NCBI RefSeq assembly: GCF_014854695.1 | Contig: NZ_CP027557.1 | Location: forward strand, 2,232,001 to 2,296,000 | Source: Rhodococcus rhodochrous | GTDB lineage: Bacteria > Actinomycetota > Actinomycetes > Mycobacteriales > Mycobacteriaceae | Length of the DNA: 64,000 bases | Direction: 5' to 3' | In this document: in pieces, positions 55,787 to 64,000 of the stretch | Position numbering within the stretch: the first letter of the stretch is position 1 | How the letters are laid out: every line of letters begins with the position of its first letter | Position numbers and translations under genes: made by a program | The notes under the pieces: model-generated | The model's input: only the letters and a program-made list of their open reading frames with translations | Database searches by the model: none | What the model was told of the DNA's origin: nothing

Positions 55787-56392
55787 ATGAGCAGAGCGGT
55801 TCGGATCGATACGGTGGTTCCGGTGGGTACGGCGCGACAGGGCGCGGTGGCCCGAACCGGTGCCTCAGTCCGGACGAGCACGGCAGGGCGGACCGTCGCG
55901 GGCCCGCCCGGAGCAGGTGCGCCCGGGGCGGCGGTATATCGCATCCGGCCGATCGCGACGTCGACGCTGCACCATCGCACCCGTGTCCCGGCGCGGACGA
56001 GACCGCGCGTCGCCGCGCCTTCGCGCGAATGTGGCGCCGCGCCCTCGCGCGAACCCCTGCACCGCCGTTCGGAGATCACACCGCGCAGTCGCCGGCCTGC
56101 GGAGGGGACGAGTTGGCGGCAGATGGCCGCGACGGTGCTCCTCACCGCGCTCGCGACCACGATGCTCCTCGTGCTGGCCCACGTGCGCACCGATGAGGTG
56201 ATCTCGCAGAGCGCCGGCACCACGGTCACGGTCGTGCGAGAGGGGGAGAGCCTGGAGGCCTTGGCCGCTCGCGTGTGGCCCGACGCCCCGGTCGACGTCA
56301 CGATGGCGAGGATCGCCGACCTCAACTCGCTCGACGGTACGGCCGTGCAGGCCGGAAGCCGCCTCCTCGTGCCGGATTCCACCCGGGGATGA
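55787..56392 (+). CDS. LysM-domain membrane protein, SOS-linked (Rv2719c/ChiZ-like)
   Basis: A 201-residue protein with a long Arg/Ala/Pro-rich cytoplasmic N-terminus (about 1-110), one transmembrane helix ([20 protein letters not shown]), and an extracellular LysM domain (about 145-200, [17 protein letters not shown]...LNSLDG). It is divergent from lexA behind an SOS box, like mycobacterial Rv2719c, which slows division during DNA damage. A GGAGGA ribosome binding site precedes ATG 55787. Peptidoglycan binding is inferred from LysM. Confidence 0.85.
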   Translation: MSRAVRIDTVVPVGTARQGAVARTGASVRTSTAGRTVAGPPGAGAPGAAVYRIRPIATSTLHHRTRVPARTRPRVAAPSRECGAAPSREPLHRRSEITPRSRRPAEGTSWRQMAATVLLTALATTMLLVLAHVRTDEVISQSAGTTVTVVREGESLEALAARVWPDAPVDVTMARIADLNSLDGTAVQAGSRLLVPDSTRG

Positions 56393-56585
56393 GGGCGTCG
56401 TGGCCCTGCCCGACCCGCGATCCGCGCCCGAACCGGACAGGCGGGTATTGTCTAACACTGTCAGTCACACCACTCCGTGTGGTTGCGGCGGTGTCGGCCC
56501 ACTCGCGGGTGGAGACGGTTCCGGTCGGGAGACATTGCTTCGGCGCCGACGTCGCGACCCGCACGGGCACGACGAAGGAACCGAC

Positions 56586-57056
56586 ATGTACTGCCCGTAT
56601 TGCCGCCATCCCGATTCCCGGGTGGTCGATTCGCGCGAGGCAGACGAGGGTGCCGCGATCCGTCGCCGACGGGCGTGTCCCGAATGCGGGCGCCGCTTCA
56701 CCACAGTCGAGACGGCCGTTCTGTCCGTCGTCAAGCGCAGCGGCGTGACCGAGCCGTTCAGCCGCGAGAAGGTCGTGCGCGGCGTGGCCCGCGCCTGCCA
56801 GGGACGCGATGTCGACAACGACGCACTCAACAAGCTCGCGCAGCAGGTCGAGGACGCGGTGCGGGCGAAGGGCTCACCCGAGGTCCCGAGCCACGAGGTC
56901 GGACTGGCGATCCTCGGACCCCTACGCGATCTCGACGAGGTCGCCTATCTGCGATTCGCGTCGGTCTATCGTTCCTTCAGCTCCGCAGAGGATTTCGAAC
57001 GTGAGATCCAGGAACTGCGCGAGCACAAGAAGTCCCGCTCGGACGCGACCGACTGA
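56586..57056 (+). CDS. nrdR: Transcriptional repressor NrdR
   Basis: A 156-residue repressor of ribonucleotide reductase genes. The N-terminal zinc ribbon has CPYC (3-6) and CPECGRRF, and the central ATP-cone binds ATP/dATP ([16 protein letters not shown]). Position after lexA and the LysM gene matches mycobacteria. A GAAGGAA ribosome binding site precedes the ATG. The 193-nt leader holds a TATTGT that may be a -10. Confidence 0.97.
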   Translation: MYCPYCRHPDSRVVDSREADEGAAIRRRRACPECGRRFTTVETAVLSVVKRSGVTEPFSREKVVRGVARACQGRDVDNDALNKLAQQVEDAVRAKGSPEVPSHEVGLAILGPLRDLDEVAYLRFASVYRSFSSAEDFEREIQELREHKKSRSDATD

Positions 57057-57068
57057 CCGTCCCGGTCG

Positions 57069-60000
57069 CTACCGGATCCCGTCGATCGCCTTCAGGACGC
57101 GCTTCTCCGACACCGGGATCCGCGTCCCGAGACCCTGCGCGAACAGGCTCACGCGCAGTTCCTCGATCATCCAGTAGATCTCGACCACCTCGGGCGCGGC
57201 GCGCCGCTCCTCCGGCAGTCGTGCGAGCAGCTTGTCGTAAGCGCCGTAGACGCGATCGAGCACATCCATTCCCGCCGCGTCGCGATGCGCACTCGCCGGC
57301 AACGCCTCCAGGCGCTGCGCAGCCGCGGTGAGATAGCGCGGCAGGTCGGCGATCCGCCGCGACCCCAGATCGGTGACGAAGCCGGGGAACAGCAACGACT
57401 GCAGCTGTTCGCGTACGTCGTCGGCAGCCTCGCCGTTCGACCGATCGAGGAGCACACCCACCTCGTGGGCACGGGACAGCACGGGCACAACCGCTTTCAA
57501 CAGACGGGCCACGCGCCCCGGCAGGTGTGACCGCACCGTGGCCGCGAGCGCCTCGAACTCCTCGGGGGTGCGCACGGGAGCGCCGTGCGCGGCGATGAGT
57601 TCATCCACCGCGCAGGCACGACAGTCCTCGATCAGCGCCTCGAACGATCCGTCGGGGTTCCGCCCGAGCGCGAGCCGCTCCATGTTGGTCAGCCCCGAGG
57701 TCACGGCCTTCGCCTTCGTCGGTGCCGACGACAGCAACAGGGCGCGCAACCCCTGACGCGTTGCGTTCTGCTGGGCCTGCGGTGTGCTGAGCACGCGCAC
57801 CGCGACGCCGTCCTTCTCTGCGACCAGGGCGGGGTAACCGGTGACCTTCCGGCCGCCGACCTCGCGGGTGACGGTCTCCGGCAGGTCCCCGAGGGTCTCG
57901 GCCGTCCACACCACCGCCGCGGGACGTTCGGTGCCCGCAGCGGCGCGCGAGACCTCCGCTTCGACCCGCGGAGCCAACTTCTTCCGCAGGGCCGCCAGGC
58001 TCTTGCTGCGACCGAGCACGGTGCCGCGCTCGTCGACCGCCGCGAAGGTCATCCGCAGATGGTCGGGCAACGCACCGGTATCGAAGTCGGAGGGCTCGAT
58101 CGTGCACCGGCCGAGCCGCGACAGCTCGCGGGCCATCGCATTGACGAGCGGTTCGGAGCGCGGCGTCACCGAGGCGAGGGCGGCCGCCGCGAAGTCGGGA
58201 GCCGGGACGACCTGCCTCCGAAGGTGTTTCGGCAAAGTCTTGATGAGGGCCGTCACCAGCTCGGTCCGCATCCCGGGTACGAGCCAGTCGAAACCGACGG
58301 ACTTGAGGTTCGCGAGCAGCGCGACGGGGACGCGGGCGGTGACGCCGTCCTCCTCCGTGCCCGGCTCGAACTGGTAGGTGAGGGGGAACTGGATCTCGCC
58401 CTGGCGCCACGCATCCGGGTAGTCGCCCTCGAGCACCGACGCGGCGTCCTGGTTCACCACGGTGTCCGGCGTGAACGTCAGCAGGTCGGGTTGCTGCCTG
58501 CGGGTCTTCTTCCACCACGTGTCGAAGTGCCGGGCCGAGATCGCCTCCGGGCCGACCCGCTGGTCGTAGAAGTCGAACAGGGTCTCGTCGTCGACGACGA
58601 TGTCGCGCCGGCGCGCACGGTGTTCGAGTTCCTCGACGTCCTCGAGCAACGCCCGGTTGTCGTGGAAGAACTTGTGCTGTGTGCGCCATTCGCCCTGCAC
58701 GAGGGCGTGACGGATGAACAGTTCGCGCGAGACCTCCGGATCGATCCGTCCGTACGGCACGGGACGCTGGGCGATCAACGGGATGCCGTAGAGCGTGACG
58801 CGTTCGTAGGCCATCGCCGACTCGCGGCGCGTCGACCAGTGCGGCTCCGAATAGGTGCGCTTGACCAGGTGCGGAGCGAGCTTCTCGACCCATTCGGGTT
58901 CGATGCGCGCGGCCGTCCGCGCCCACAGCCGGGAGGTCTCCACGAGTTCGGCGGCCATGACCCAGCGCGGAGGCTTCTTGAACAACGACGATCCCGGGAA
59001 GACCGCGAACCGTGCGCCGCGGGCACCGAGGAAGTCGCGCTTGTCGCCCTCGCGAAGACCGATGTGCGACAGCAGACCTGCAAGCAGCGACTTGTGGACG
59101 TCGTCGGGGTTCACGTCGCGGTGGTGCGTCTGCCAGCCCATGTCGACGGTGATCTGACGGAGCTGCCCCTGCAGGTCCTGCCACTCACGGATCCGCAACC
59201 AGTGCAGGAACTCGTCGCGGCACAACCTGCGGAACCTGCTCGACGACAGTTCCCGCCGTTGCTCCTTCAGGTAGTCCCACAGCCGCAGGAAGGCCAGGAA
59301 ATCCGAGCCCTCGACCGCGAACCGGGCGTGCTTCTCATCGGCGGCCTGCTGGAACTCGGTCGGGCGCTCACGCACGTCCTGGATCGACAGGGCCGCGACG
59401 ATGATGAGGACCTCGCGCAGGCATCCGTTGCGGTGGCCCTCGACGATCATTCGGGCCATGCGCGGATCGACGGGCAGCCGGGCGACCTCGCGACCCGTCG
59501 CGGTCAGGCGCGGCGTCTCGCCCTTCTTCGCGGGTTCGAGCGCGCCGAGCTCCTCGAGCAGAGCGATGCCGTCGCGGATCGCGCGGGGATCCGGTGCCTC
59601 CACGAACGGGAACGCCTCGATGTCGCCGAGACCGAGCGCCGTCATCTGCAGCACCACCGACGCGAGGTTGGTGCGCAGGATCTCGGGTTCGGTGAACTCC
59701 GGCCGGCCGTCGAAGTCGTCCTCCGAGTACAAGCGGATGCAGATGCCGTCGGCGACGCGACCGCAACGCCCGGCGCGCTGACGCGCCGAGGCCTGCGAGA
59801 TCGGCTCGATCGGCAGTCGCTGCACCTTCGTCCGCACCGAGTACCGCGAGATACGGGCGGTGCCGGGGTCGACGACGTAGCGGATACCGGGAACCGTCAG
59901 GGACGTCTCGGCGACGTTGGTGGACAACACGACCCGTCGACCCGTGTGCGGTGCGAAGACCCGGTGCTGTTCGGCCGCCGACAGACGTCCGTAGAGCGGG

Positions 60001-60962
60001 AGGATCTCGGTGTTGCGCAGCTTGCGGTCGCGCAGCGCATCGGCGGTGTCGCGGATCTCACGCTCGCCGGAGAGGAAGACCAGGATGTCGCCGTCGCCTT
60101 CGCGCTGGAGTTCCTCGACGGCCTCGCACACCGCGTCGACGGGGTCGCGGTCGACGAGCGTGTCGCCCACCTCGACCGTCAGCGGCCGATAACGGACCTC
60201 GACGGGATAAGTGCGGCCGGAGACCTCCACGATGGGGGCGGGCGTGCCGTTCGCGTCGGCGAAGTGGCGTGCGAAACGTTCGGGGTCGATCGTCGCCGAG
60301 GTGATGATCACCTTCAGATCGGGGCGACGCGGAAGCAGCTGCGCGAGGTACCCGAGCAGGAAGTCGATGTTGAGGCTGCGCTCGTGCGCCTCGTCGATGA
60401 TGAGCGTGTCGTACCGGCGCAGCAGACGGTCGCGCTGGATCTCGGCGAGGAGGATGCCGTCGGTCATCAGCTTGACGAGTGTCGACTCGGTGACCTGATC
60501 GTTGAAACGCACCGTGTATCCGACGGCGTCGCCGAGCTCGGTGTCCAGTTCCTCCGCGAGTCGTTCGGCGACGGCGCGCGCGGCGATACGGCGCGGCTGG
60601 GTGTGGCCGATCAGGCCGCGAACCCCGCGCCCGAGTTCGAGGCAGATCTTCGGGATCTGCGTCGTCTTGCCCGAACCGGTCTCGCCGGCGACCACCACGA
60701 CCTGGTGGTCGCGGATCGCGGCGGCGATGTCGTCCTTGCGCTGCGAGACCGGCAGGTCCTCGGGATAACGGATCTCCGGGACCGACGACGCGCGGGACGC
60801 GAGCCGGGTGCGGGCGTTCTCGATCTCGGCGGCGACCTCGGTCAGCGCCTCGCCGCCCCACGCCCGGTCGAGCCTGCGACGGAGGCGGTTCTCGTCGCGG
60901 AGGGAGACCTCGGACAGGGCAGCGCGCAGTTCGCGACGATTCGGGGCGGGGGAGATGGACAT
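57069..60962 (-). CDS. hrpA: ATP-dependent RNA helicase HrpA
   Basis: A 1297-residue DEAH-box helicase. Motif I is GETGSGKTTQ, motif II DEAH in LIIDEAHERS, motif III SATID, and motif VI QRAGRCGRV; an OB-fold and a large HrpA-type C-terminal region (DUF3418) follow, as in bacterial HrpA of about 1300 residues. HrpA acts on collided or stalled ribosomes in Escherichia coli. ATG 60962 is preferred; a GTG at 60971 leaves only 2 nt after the TAGGCT -10 (plus-strand 60974-60979). It converges with nrdR. Confidence 0.96.
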   Translation of the reverse strand: MSISPAPNRRELRAALSEVSLRDENRLRRRLDRAWGGEALTEVAAEIENARTRLASRASSVPEIRYPEDLPVSQRKDDIAAAIRDHQVVVVAGETGSGKTTQIPKICLELGRGVRGLIGHTQPRRIAARAVAERLAEELDTELGDAVGYTVRFNDQVTESTLVKLMTDGILLAEIQRDRLLRRYDTLIIDEAHERSLNIDFLLGYLAQLLPRRPDLKVIITSATIDPERFARHFADANGTPAPIVEVSGRTYPVEVRYRPLTVEVGDTLVDRDPVDAVCEAVEELQREGDGDILVFLSGEREIRDTADALRDRKLRNTEILPLYGRLSAAEQHRVFAPHTGRRVVLSTNVAETSLTVPGIRYVVDPGTARISRYSVRTKVQRLPIEPISQASARQRAGRCGRVADGICIRLYSEDDFDGRPEFTEPEILRTNLASVVLQMTALGLGDIEAFPFVEAPDPRAIRDGIALLEELGALEPAKKGETPRLTATGREVARLPVDPRMARMIVEGHRNGCLREVLIIVAALSIQDVRERPTEFQQAADEKHARFAVEGSDFLAFLRLWDYLKEQRRELSSSRFRRLCRDEFLHWLRIREWQDLQGQLRQITVDMGWQTHHRDVNPDDVHKSLLAGLLSHIGLREGDKRDFLGARGARFAVFPGSSLFKKPPRWVMAAELVETSRLWARTAARIEPEWVEKLAPHLVKRTYSEPHWSTRRESAMAYERVTLYGIPLIAQRPVPYGRIDPEVSRELFIRHALVQGEWRTQHKFFHDNRALLEDVEELEHRARRRDIVVDDETLFDFYDQRVGPEAISARHFDTWWKKTRRQQPDLLTFTPDTVVNQDAASVLEGDYPDAWRQGEIQFPLTYQFEPGTEEDGVTARVPVALLANLKSVGFDWLVPGMRTELVTALIKTLPKHLRRQVVPAPDFAAAALASVTPRSEPLVNAMARELSRLGRCTIEPSDFDTGALPDHLRMTFAAVDERGTVLGRSKSLAALRKKLAPRVEAEVSRAAAGTERPAAVVWTAETLGDLPETVTREVGGRKVTGYPALVAEKDGVAVRVLSTPQAQQNATRQGLRALLLSSAPTKAKAVTSGLTNMERLALGRNPDGSFEALIEDCRACAVDELIAAHGAPVRTPEEFEALAATVRSHLPGRVARLLKAVVPVLSRAHEVGVLLDRSNGEAADDVREQLQSLLFPGFVTDLGSRRIADLPRYLTAAAQRLEALPASAHRDAAGMDVLDRVYGAYDKLLARLPEERRAAPEVVEIYWMIEELRVSLFAQGLGTRIPVSEKRVLKAIDGIR

Positions 60963-61029
60963 GCTGATCACACAGCCTAGCGAAACGACCCGGTCGGGGC
61001 CGGTCGGGGAGGGCGGGCAGGCCCGGGGG

Positions 61030-61980
61030 TCAGCCCGCCAGGGCGCGCACCCGGCCGATCACTTCACTGAAGATCTCCCGGTACGGGGCGTGGACCGTGA
61101 AGTGGGTGAACCCGTAGCGCTCCCGGCTGCGCAGGATCTGCCCGGCCATCTCGTCGACCGTGCCGATCAGCACGAACGGCGAGTCGAGCAGATCGTCGGC
61201 GCCGACGGTGTGCTCGAACCGCTCGGCGAGCGCGGCGGCGGTGCCTGCCCGATCGTCGGTCTCGACGACCGCCTGGAGCAGGGTGTGCCACTCGATGTCC
61301 TCGACCCGGTCGCCGGCCCGTGCCCGCGCGAACGTGACACGGTCGTCGGCCTCGGCCGCGGTGGCGATGCGGAACGTCCCCGGTGGCTTCCCCGGCAGTT
61401 GGACGGCGCCGGCGACGCTCAGGATGTCGGCGTGGGCGGCGGCGACGGCGAGGATCCGGTCGCCGGTGCCTCCGACGATCAGGGGCGGACCGTAGCCGCC
61501 GAATCCGCGCCGTTGCACCGGACGGAGCACGGACAGATCGAACGCTTCGCGCAGCGCTGCCTGCTCGTCGAAACCGGACCCGGTGAACGATCGCTGCAGT
61601 TCCTGCACAGTGGCTTCGAGTCTCTCGGCTCGCTCGTCGAAGCGTTCCCACTCGATCCCGGCCGCCTCGAACTCCCATCTCATGTGGCCTGCGCCGAGAC
61701 CGACCTCGAGCCGGCCGCCGGTGAGCAGATCGGTGGTCGCGATCTCGCGGGCGAGCAGTGCCGGATTCCAGAAACCGGCATTGAGCACCATCGTTCCGAC
61801 CCGCAGACGCTCGGTGGCGCCGGCGGCGGCGACCAGGACGGGGAACGGCGCGGGGACACCGAGATGGTCGGCCGCGTACACGGCGTCGAAGCCCGCGTCC
61901 TCGACGGCCCGGCACCAGCGAGCGAACGCATCGGGGGACCCGACCTCGAAGATGTTGACGGAGAAGCGGAACTCGGTCAT
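61030..61980 (-). CDS. LLM-class F420-dependent oxidoreductase
   Basis: A 316-residue luciferase-like TIM-barrel protein. The segments FRFSVNIFEVGSPDAFARW, AADHLGVP, RLRVGTMVLNAGFWNPALLA and PPLIVGGTGDRILAVAA match the F420-dependent LLM subfamily (TIGR03621 type). The substrate is unknown; many paralogues exist in actinobacteria. ATG 61980 starts at the family N-terminus. It is divergent from the aminotransferase gene. Confidence 0.88.
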   Translation of the reverse strand: MTEFRFSVNIFEVGSPDAFARWCRAVEDAGFDAVYAADHLGVPAPFPVLVAAAGATERLRVGTMVLNAGFWNPALLAREIATTDLLTGGRLEVGLGAGHMRWEFEAAGIEWERFDERAERLEATVQELQRSFTGSGFDEQAALREAFDLSVLRPVQRRGFGGYGPPLIVGGTGDRILAVAAAHADILSVAGAVQLPGKPPGTFRIATAAEADDRVTFARARAGDRVEDIEWHTLLQAVVETDDRAGTAAALAERFEHTVGADDLLDSPFVLIGTVDEMAGQILRSRERYGFTHFTVHAPYREIFSEVIGRVRALAG

Positions 61981-62074
61981 GGCACCAGGGTGGCGGGTGC
62001 GGGTCTTCGGCGCCAGAGTCGTTTCCTCCGCATACGATGGCGGGTGTCGTGATCGTCGTGGACGGGAGTTGGTC

Positions 62075-63298
62075 GTGGGTGCGTTGTGGCACGGATTCGC
62101 CGATATGGGCGCGATCGAACGGGACGGCGCATTCGTCGTGTCGCGCGGGGAAGGCGCGTACATCTGGGACGACGCCGGCAACCGTTACCTCGATGCCACC
62201 GCCGGACTGTGGTTCACCAACGTCGGTCACGGCCGCACCGAGATCGGCGAGGCGATCGCAGCGCAGATCGCCAAGCTCGCCCACTACTCGAACTTCGGCG
62301 ACCTGACCTCCGAGCCCACGGTCGAACTCGCCGAGCGTCTCGCGGGGATCGCCCCGGTTCCGGGCAGCAAGATCTTCTTCACCTCCGGCGGATCCGACTC
62401 GGTCGATTCGGCGGCCAAGCTCGCGCGGCGGTACTGGCAGGAGGTCGGAAAGCCCGGCAAGCGGCTGCTGGTCTCGCGGGAGAAGGCGTACCACGGCATG
62501 CACGTCGGTGGTACCTCGCTCGCCGGTATCCCCGTCAACGGTGAGGGCTACGGCCGCCTGTGGGAGGACACCGCGCGGGTTGCGTGGGACGACGCCAAGG
62601 CTCTGCTCGAACTCATCGATTCGGTCGGTGCCGACTCCATCGCGGCCTTCTTCTGCGAACCCGTCATCGGTGCGGGCGGGGTGTACCTGCCGCCGGACGG
62701 CTATCTCGCCGAGATCCGCGACATCTGCCGCGACCACGACATCCTGTTCGTCGTCGACGAGGTGGTCACCGGTTTCGGTCGTATCGGTGGTTCGTGGTTC
62801 GCGTCGTCCCGATTCGATCTGAATCCCGACATGGTCACCACCGCAAAGGGACTCACCTCCGGCTACCTGCCGATGGGCGCTCTGTTCGTCGCTCCGCGGG
62901 TCGCCGAACCGTTCTTCGCCGGAGGCGTGTGGTGGCGCCACGGCTACACCTACGGCGGGCACGCTGCCGCCGCAGCGGCCGCTCTCGCCAACCTCGACAT
63001 CATCGAGCGCGAGGATCTGCTCACCGAGTCGGCGCGTATCGAGCGGACGCTGCACGAGAAGCTCGCTCCGCTGGCGGATCATCCGCGGGTCGCCGAGGTC
63101 CGCAGCGGTCTCGGTGCGGTGGCGGCCGTGCAGCTCGCCGATCCGTCCGAGGCGCTCGGCTTCGTCAAGACCCTGCGACAGCACGGGATCTCGGGACGTG
63201 CGGCCGGTCAGGGAGCGATGCAGATCTCCCCGTCGTTCGTGATGACCGACGAGCAGATCACCGATCTCGCCGACGGAATCGCCGCAGCACTCGGCTGA
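62075..63298 (+). CDS. Class III (omega) aminotransferase, PLP-dependent
   Basis: A 407-residue fold-type I enzyme. The PLP lysine is in TTAKGLTSGYLPMGA, the cofactor-ring aspartate in LFVVDEVVTGFGRIG, and the phosphate loop FFTSGGSDSVDSA. The sequence resembles omega-amino acid:pyruvate transaminases more than GabT; the amino donor is not predictable. GTG 62075 has GGGAG 6 nt upstream. Its last 41 nt overlap the convergent small membrane protein gene. Confidence 0.9.
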   Translation: MGALWHGFADMGAIERDGAFVVSRGEGAYIWDDAGNRYLDATAGLWFTNVGHGRTEIGEAIAAQIAKLAHYSNFGDLTSEPTVELAERLAGIAPVPGSKIFFTSGGSDSVDSAAKLARRYWQEVGKPGKRLLVSREKAYHGMHVGGTSLAGIPVNGEGYGRLWEDTARVAWDDAKALLELIDSVGADSIAAFFCEPVIGAGGVYLPPDGYLAEIRDICRDHDILFVVDEVVTGFGRIGGSWFASSRFDLNPDMVTTAKGLTSGYLPMGALFVAPRVAEPFFAGGVWWRHGYTYGGHAAAAAAALANLDIIEREDLLTESARIERTLHEKLAPLADHPRVAEVRSGLGAVAAVQLADPSEALGFVKTLRQHGISGRAAGQGAMQISPSFVMTDEQITDLADGIAAALG

Positions 63299-63524
63299 TC
63301 CGTTCCTTCGGCCCGACCGGTACCTCGGCGAGGGGGAGTTCGGCGCTGCCGTCGCGTGCGGCGAGCGAACGCGCGTAACGCTCGTGCAGCACCGACCGCA
63401 CCTCGTCCGGGCTGTAGTTCCGTCGTTGCCGCTCGTTGCGGGCGGCGACGGCACCGGTCGCCGCGACTCCCACGATCCCGGCGAGTCCGACGAGCTTCCA
63501 CCACTTGCCACCGCGTAGTGCCAT
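63258..63524 (-). CDS. Small single-pass membrane protein, unknown
   Basis: An 88-residue protein: one transmembrane helix near the N-terminus (WKLVGLAGIVGVAATGAVAA) and a basic cytoplasmic tail ending RISRVLRRFRRRDR. The ATG at 63524 lies 7 nt after a TAGGGT (plus-strand 63532-63537), so it is probably leaderless. The frame stays open upstream through the 30-bp repeats, which would encode MAPTAAEVVR-type decapeptides, so a longer variable N-terminus is possible. No function assigned. Confidence 0.65.
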   Translation of the reverse strand: MALRGGKWWKLVGLAGIVGVAATGAVAARNERQRRNYSPDEVRSVLHERYARSLAARDGSAELPLAEVPVGPKERISRVLRRFRRRDR

Positions 63525-63640
63525 GTGGACGACCCTAGCGGCCGTCGGGACCATGCGGACGACCCCAGCGGCCGTCGGGGCCATGCGGACGACCTCAGCG
63601 GCCGTCGGGGCCATGCGGACGACCCCAGCGGCGGTCGGGC
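63521..63640 (-). repeat. Four-copy 30-bp tandem repeat spanning a start codon
   Basis: Units at 63521-63550, 63551-63580, 63581-63610 and 63611-63640, each beginning CCATGYGGACGACC on the plus strand. Each copy carries, on the minus strand, a potential -10 region and an ATG. Copies differ at one to four positions. Confidence 0.9.
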
Positions 63641-63656
63641 ATGGCAGGCTGACGGC

Positions 63657-64000
63657 ATGGACACTTCGTCGGCTGATCGGTGTGCCGGTGCGCGTTCGCG
63701 TCTCACCCTCGACGAGGCCGTGGCGACGACCCGCACGGGGGACCTGTGGATGTTCCGCGGCGCAACCCCGGCCGACCGAGCGATCCAGACGCTGACCAAC
63801 GCGCCGGTGAACCACGTGGGGATGACGGTCGCACTCGAGGACCTGCCGCCGCTCATGTGGCACGCCGAGCTGGGCCGCAGCCTCCCGGACATGTGGACGG
63901 GACGGCACCAGCGCGGCGTGCAGTTGCACGACCTGCGCAGTGCGGTGCAGGTGTGGGCCGCGCGTTACGGCCAGCGCGGCTGGTTGCGGCAGATCTCGGT
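63657..64000 (+). CDS. Unrecognised protein, 5' part (possible papain-like/YiiX-type fold)
   Basis: The first 114 codons of a gene that runs off the window end. The peptide has TRTGDLWMFRGATPADRAIQ, then APVNHVGMTVALEDLPPLMW with a His that could be catalytic, and WHAELGR. A GDLWMFRG strand followed by NHVGM resembles permuted papain-like (YiiX/YebB) hydrolases, but the rest is missing. ATG 63657 lies 6 nt after CAGGCT (63645-63650), so it is probably leaderless. Confidence 0.6.
   Translation, partial: MDTSSADRCAGARSRLTLDEAVATTRTGDLWMFRGATPADRAIQTLTNAPVNHVGMTVALEDLPPLMWHAELGRSLPDMWTGRHQRGVQLHDLRSAVQVWAARYGQRGWLRQIS

Noticed and set aside
56393..56585. Possible riboswitch in the nrdR leader
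   Set aside because: Only short, inconsistent stems were seen and no match to a known aptamer consensus.
57585..60980. Long plus-strand open frame opposite hrpA
   Set aside because: Shadow frame caused by GC-biased codons; the minus strand carries all DEAH helicase motifs.
63521..63640. CRISPR-like regular repeat
   Set aside because: The copies are contiguous with no spacers, and no cas genes are present.

Overview
The window is high-GC actinobacterial chromosome, most likely Rhodococcus or a close relative in the Mycobacteriales. This is inferred from gene content and from gene order known in Mycobacterium tuberculosis: pnp-pepR, dapB, thyX-dapA-rnj, ftsK-argA-pgsA-clgR-pspA-pspM, recA-recX, miaB, miaA-dapF-hflX, fadE20 and lexA-chiZ-nrdR. 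RecA has no intein. Start signals are typical of the group: many genes have a TANNNT -10 hexamer 5-8 nt before the start codon and no ribosome binding site, so many mRNAs are probably leaderless. No tRNA, rRNA, CRISPR array, insertion sequence or prophage was seen, and no gene-free stretch exceeds 300 bases.

Layout. 1-160: 3' end of pnp. 353-8381: narK-narGHJI, a complete respiratory nitrate reductase operon with its transporter, sitting between pnp and the M16 peptidase gene that usually follows it. 8465-18860: peptidase, zapE, a TetR regulator, dapB, small metabolic or unknown genes, thyX, dapA, RNase J. 18954-26978: ftsK, terC behind a yybP-ykoY-type manganese riboswitch, argA, pgsA, and the clgR-pspA-pspM envelope-stress module. 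27038-28936: bioY-bioM-bioN biotin uptake (minus strand). 29186-33575: a 57-residue membrane protein, a PIG-L deacetylase, a glycosyltransferase, a DUF3046 protein, recA and recX. 33609-37012: gluABCD glutamate-type ABC transporter (minus strand). 37178-46088: miaB, a DUF349 protein, miaA, dapF, hflX and a secreted protein of unknown role. 46091-52084: fructose PTS (fruR-fruK-fruA-ptsH, with divergent ptsI). 52170-64000: uracil permease, acyl-CoA dehydrogenase, lexA/chiZ, nrdR, hrpA, an LLM-type oxidoreductase, a class III aminotransferase, a small membrane protein behind a four-copy 30-bp repeat, and a truncated last gene.

How the genes work together. dapB, dapA and dapF supply diaminopimelate and lysine. 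recA, recX, lexA and the LysM protein form the DNA-damage response; recA has both a LexA-controlled and a PafBC-type promoter. clgR, pspA and pspM maintain the envelope and proteolysis. narKGHJI allows nitrate respiration when oxygen is short. The PTS block encodes every protein needed for fructose phosphorylation.

No wholly new multi-gene system was recognised. The least expected signals are regulatory or structural: the riboswitch before terC, a ribbon-helix-helix gene with an operator array, hairpins between gluA/gluB and gluB/gluC, and a recurring habit of 20-30 bp imperfect tandem duplications at gene ends, one of which appears to copy a promoter and start codon.
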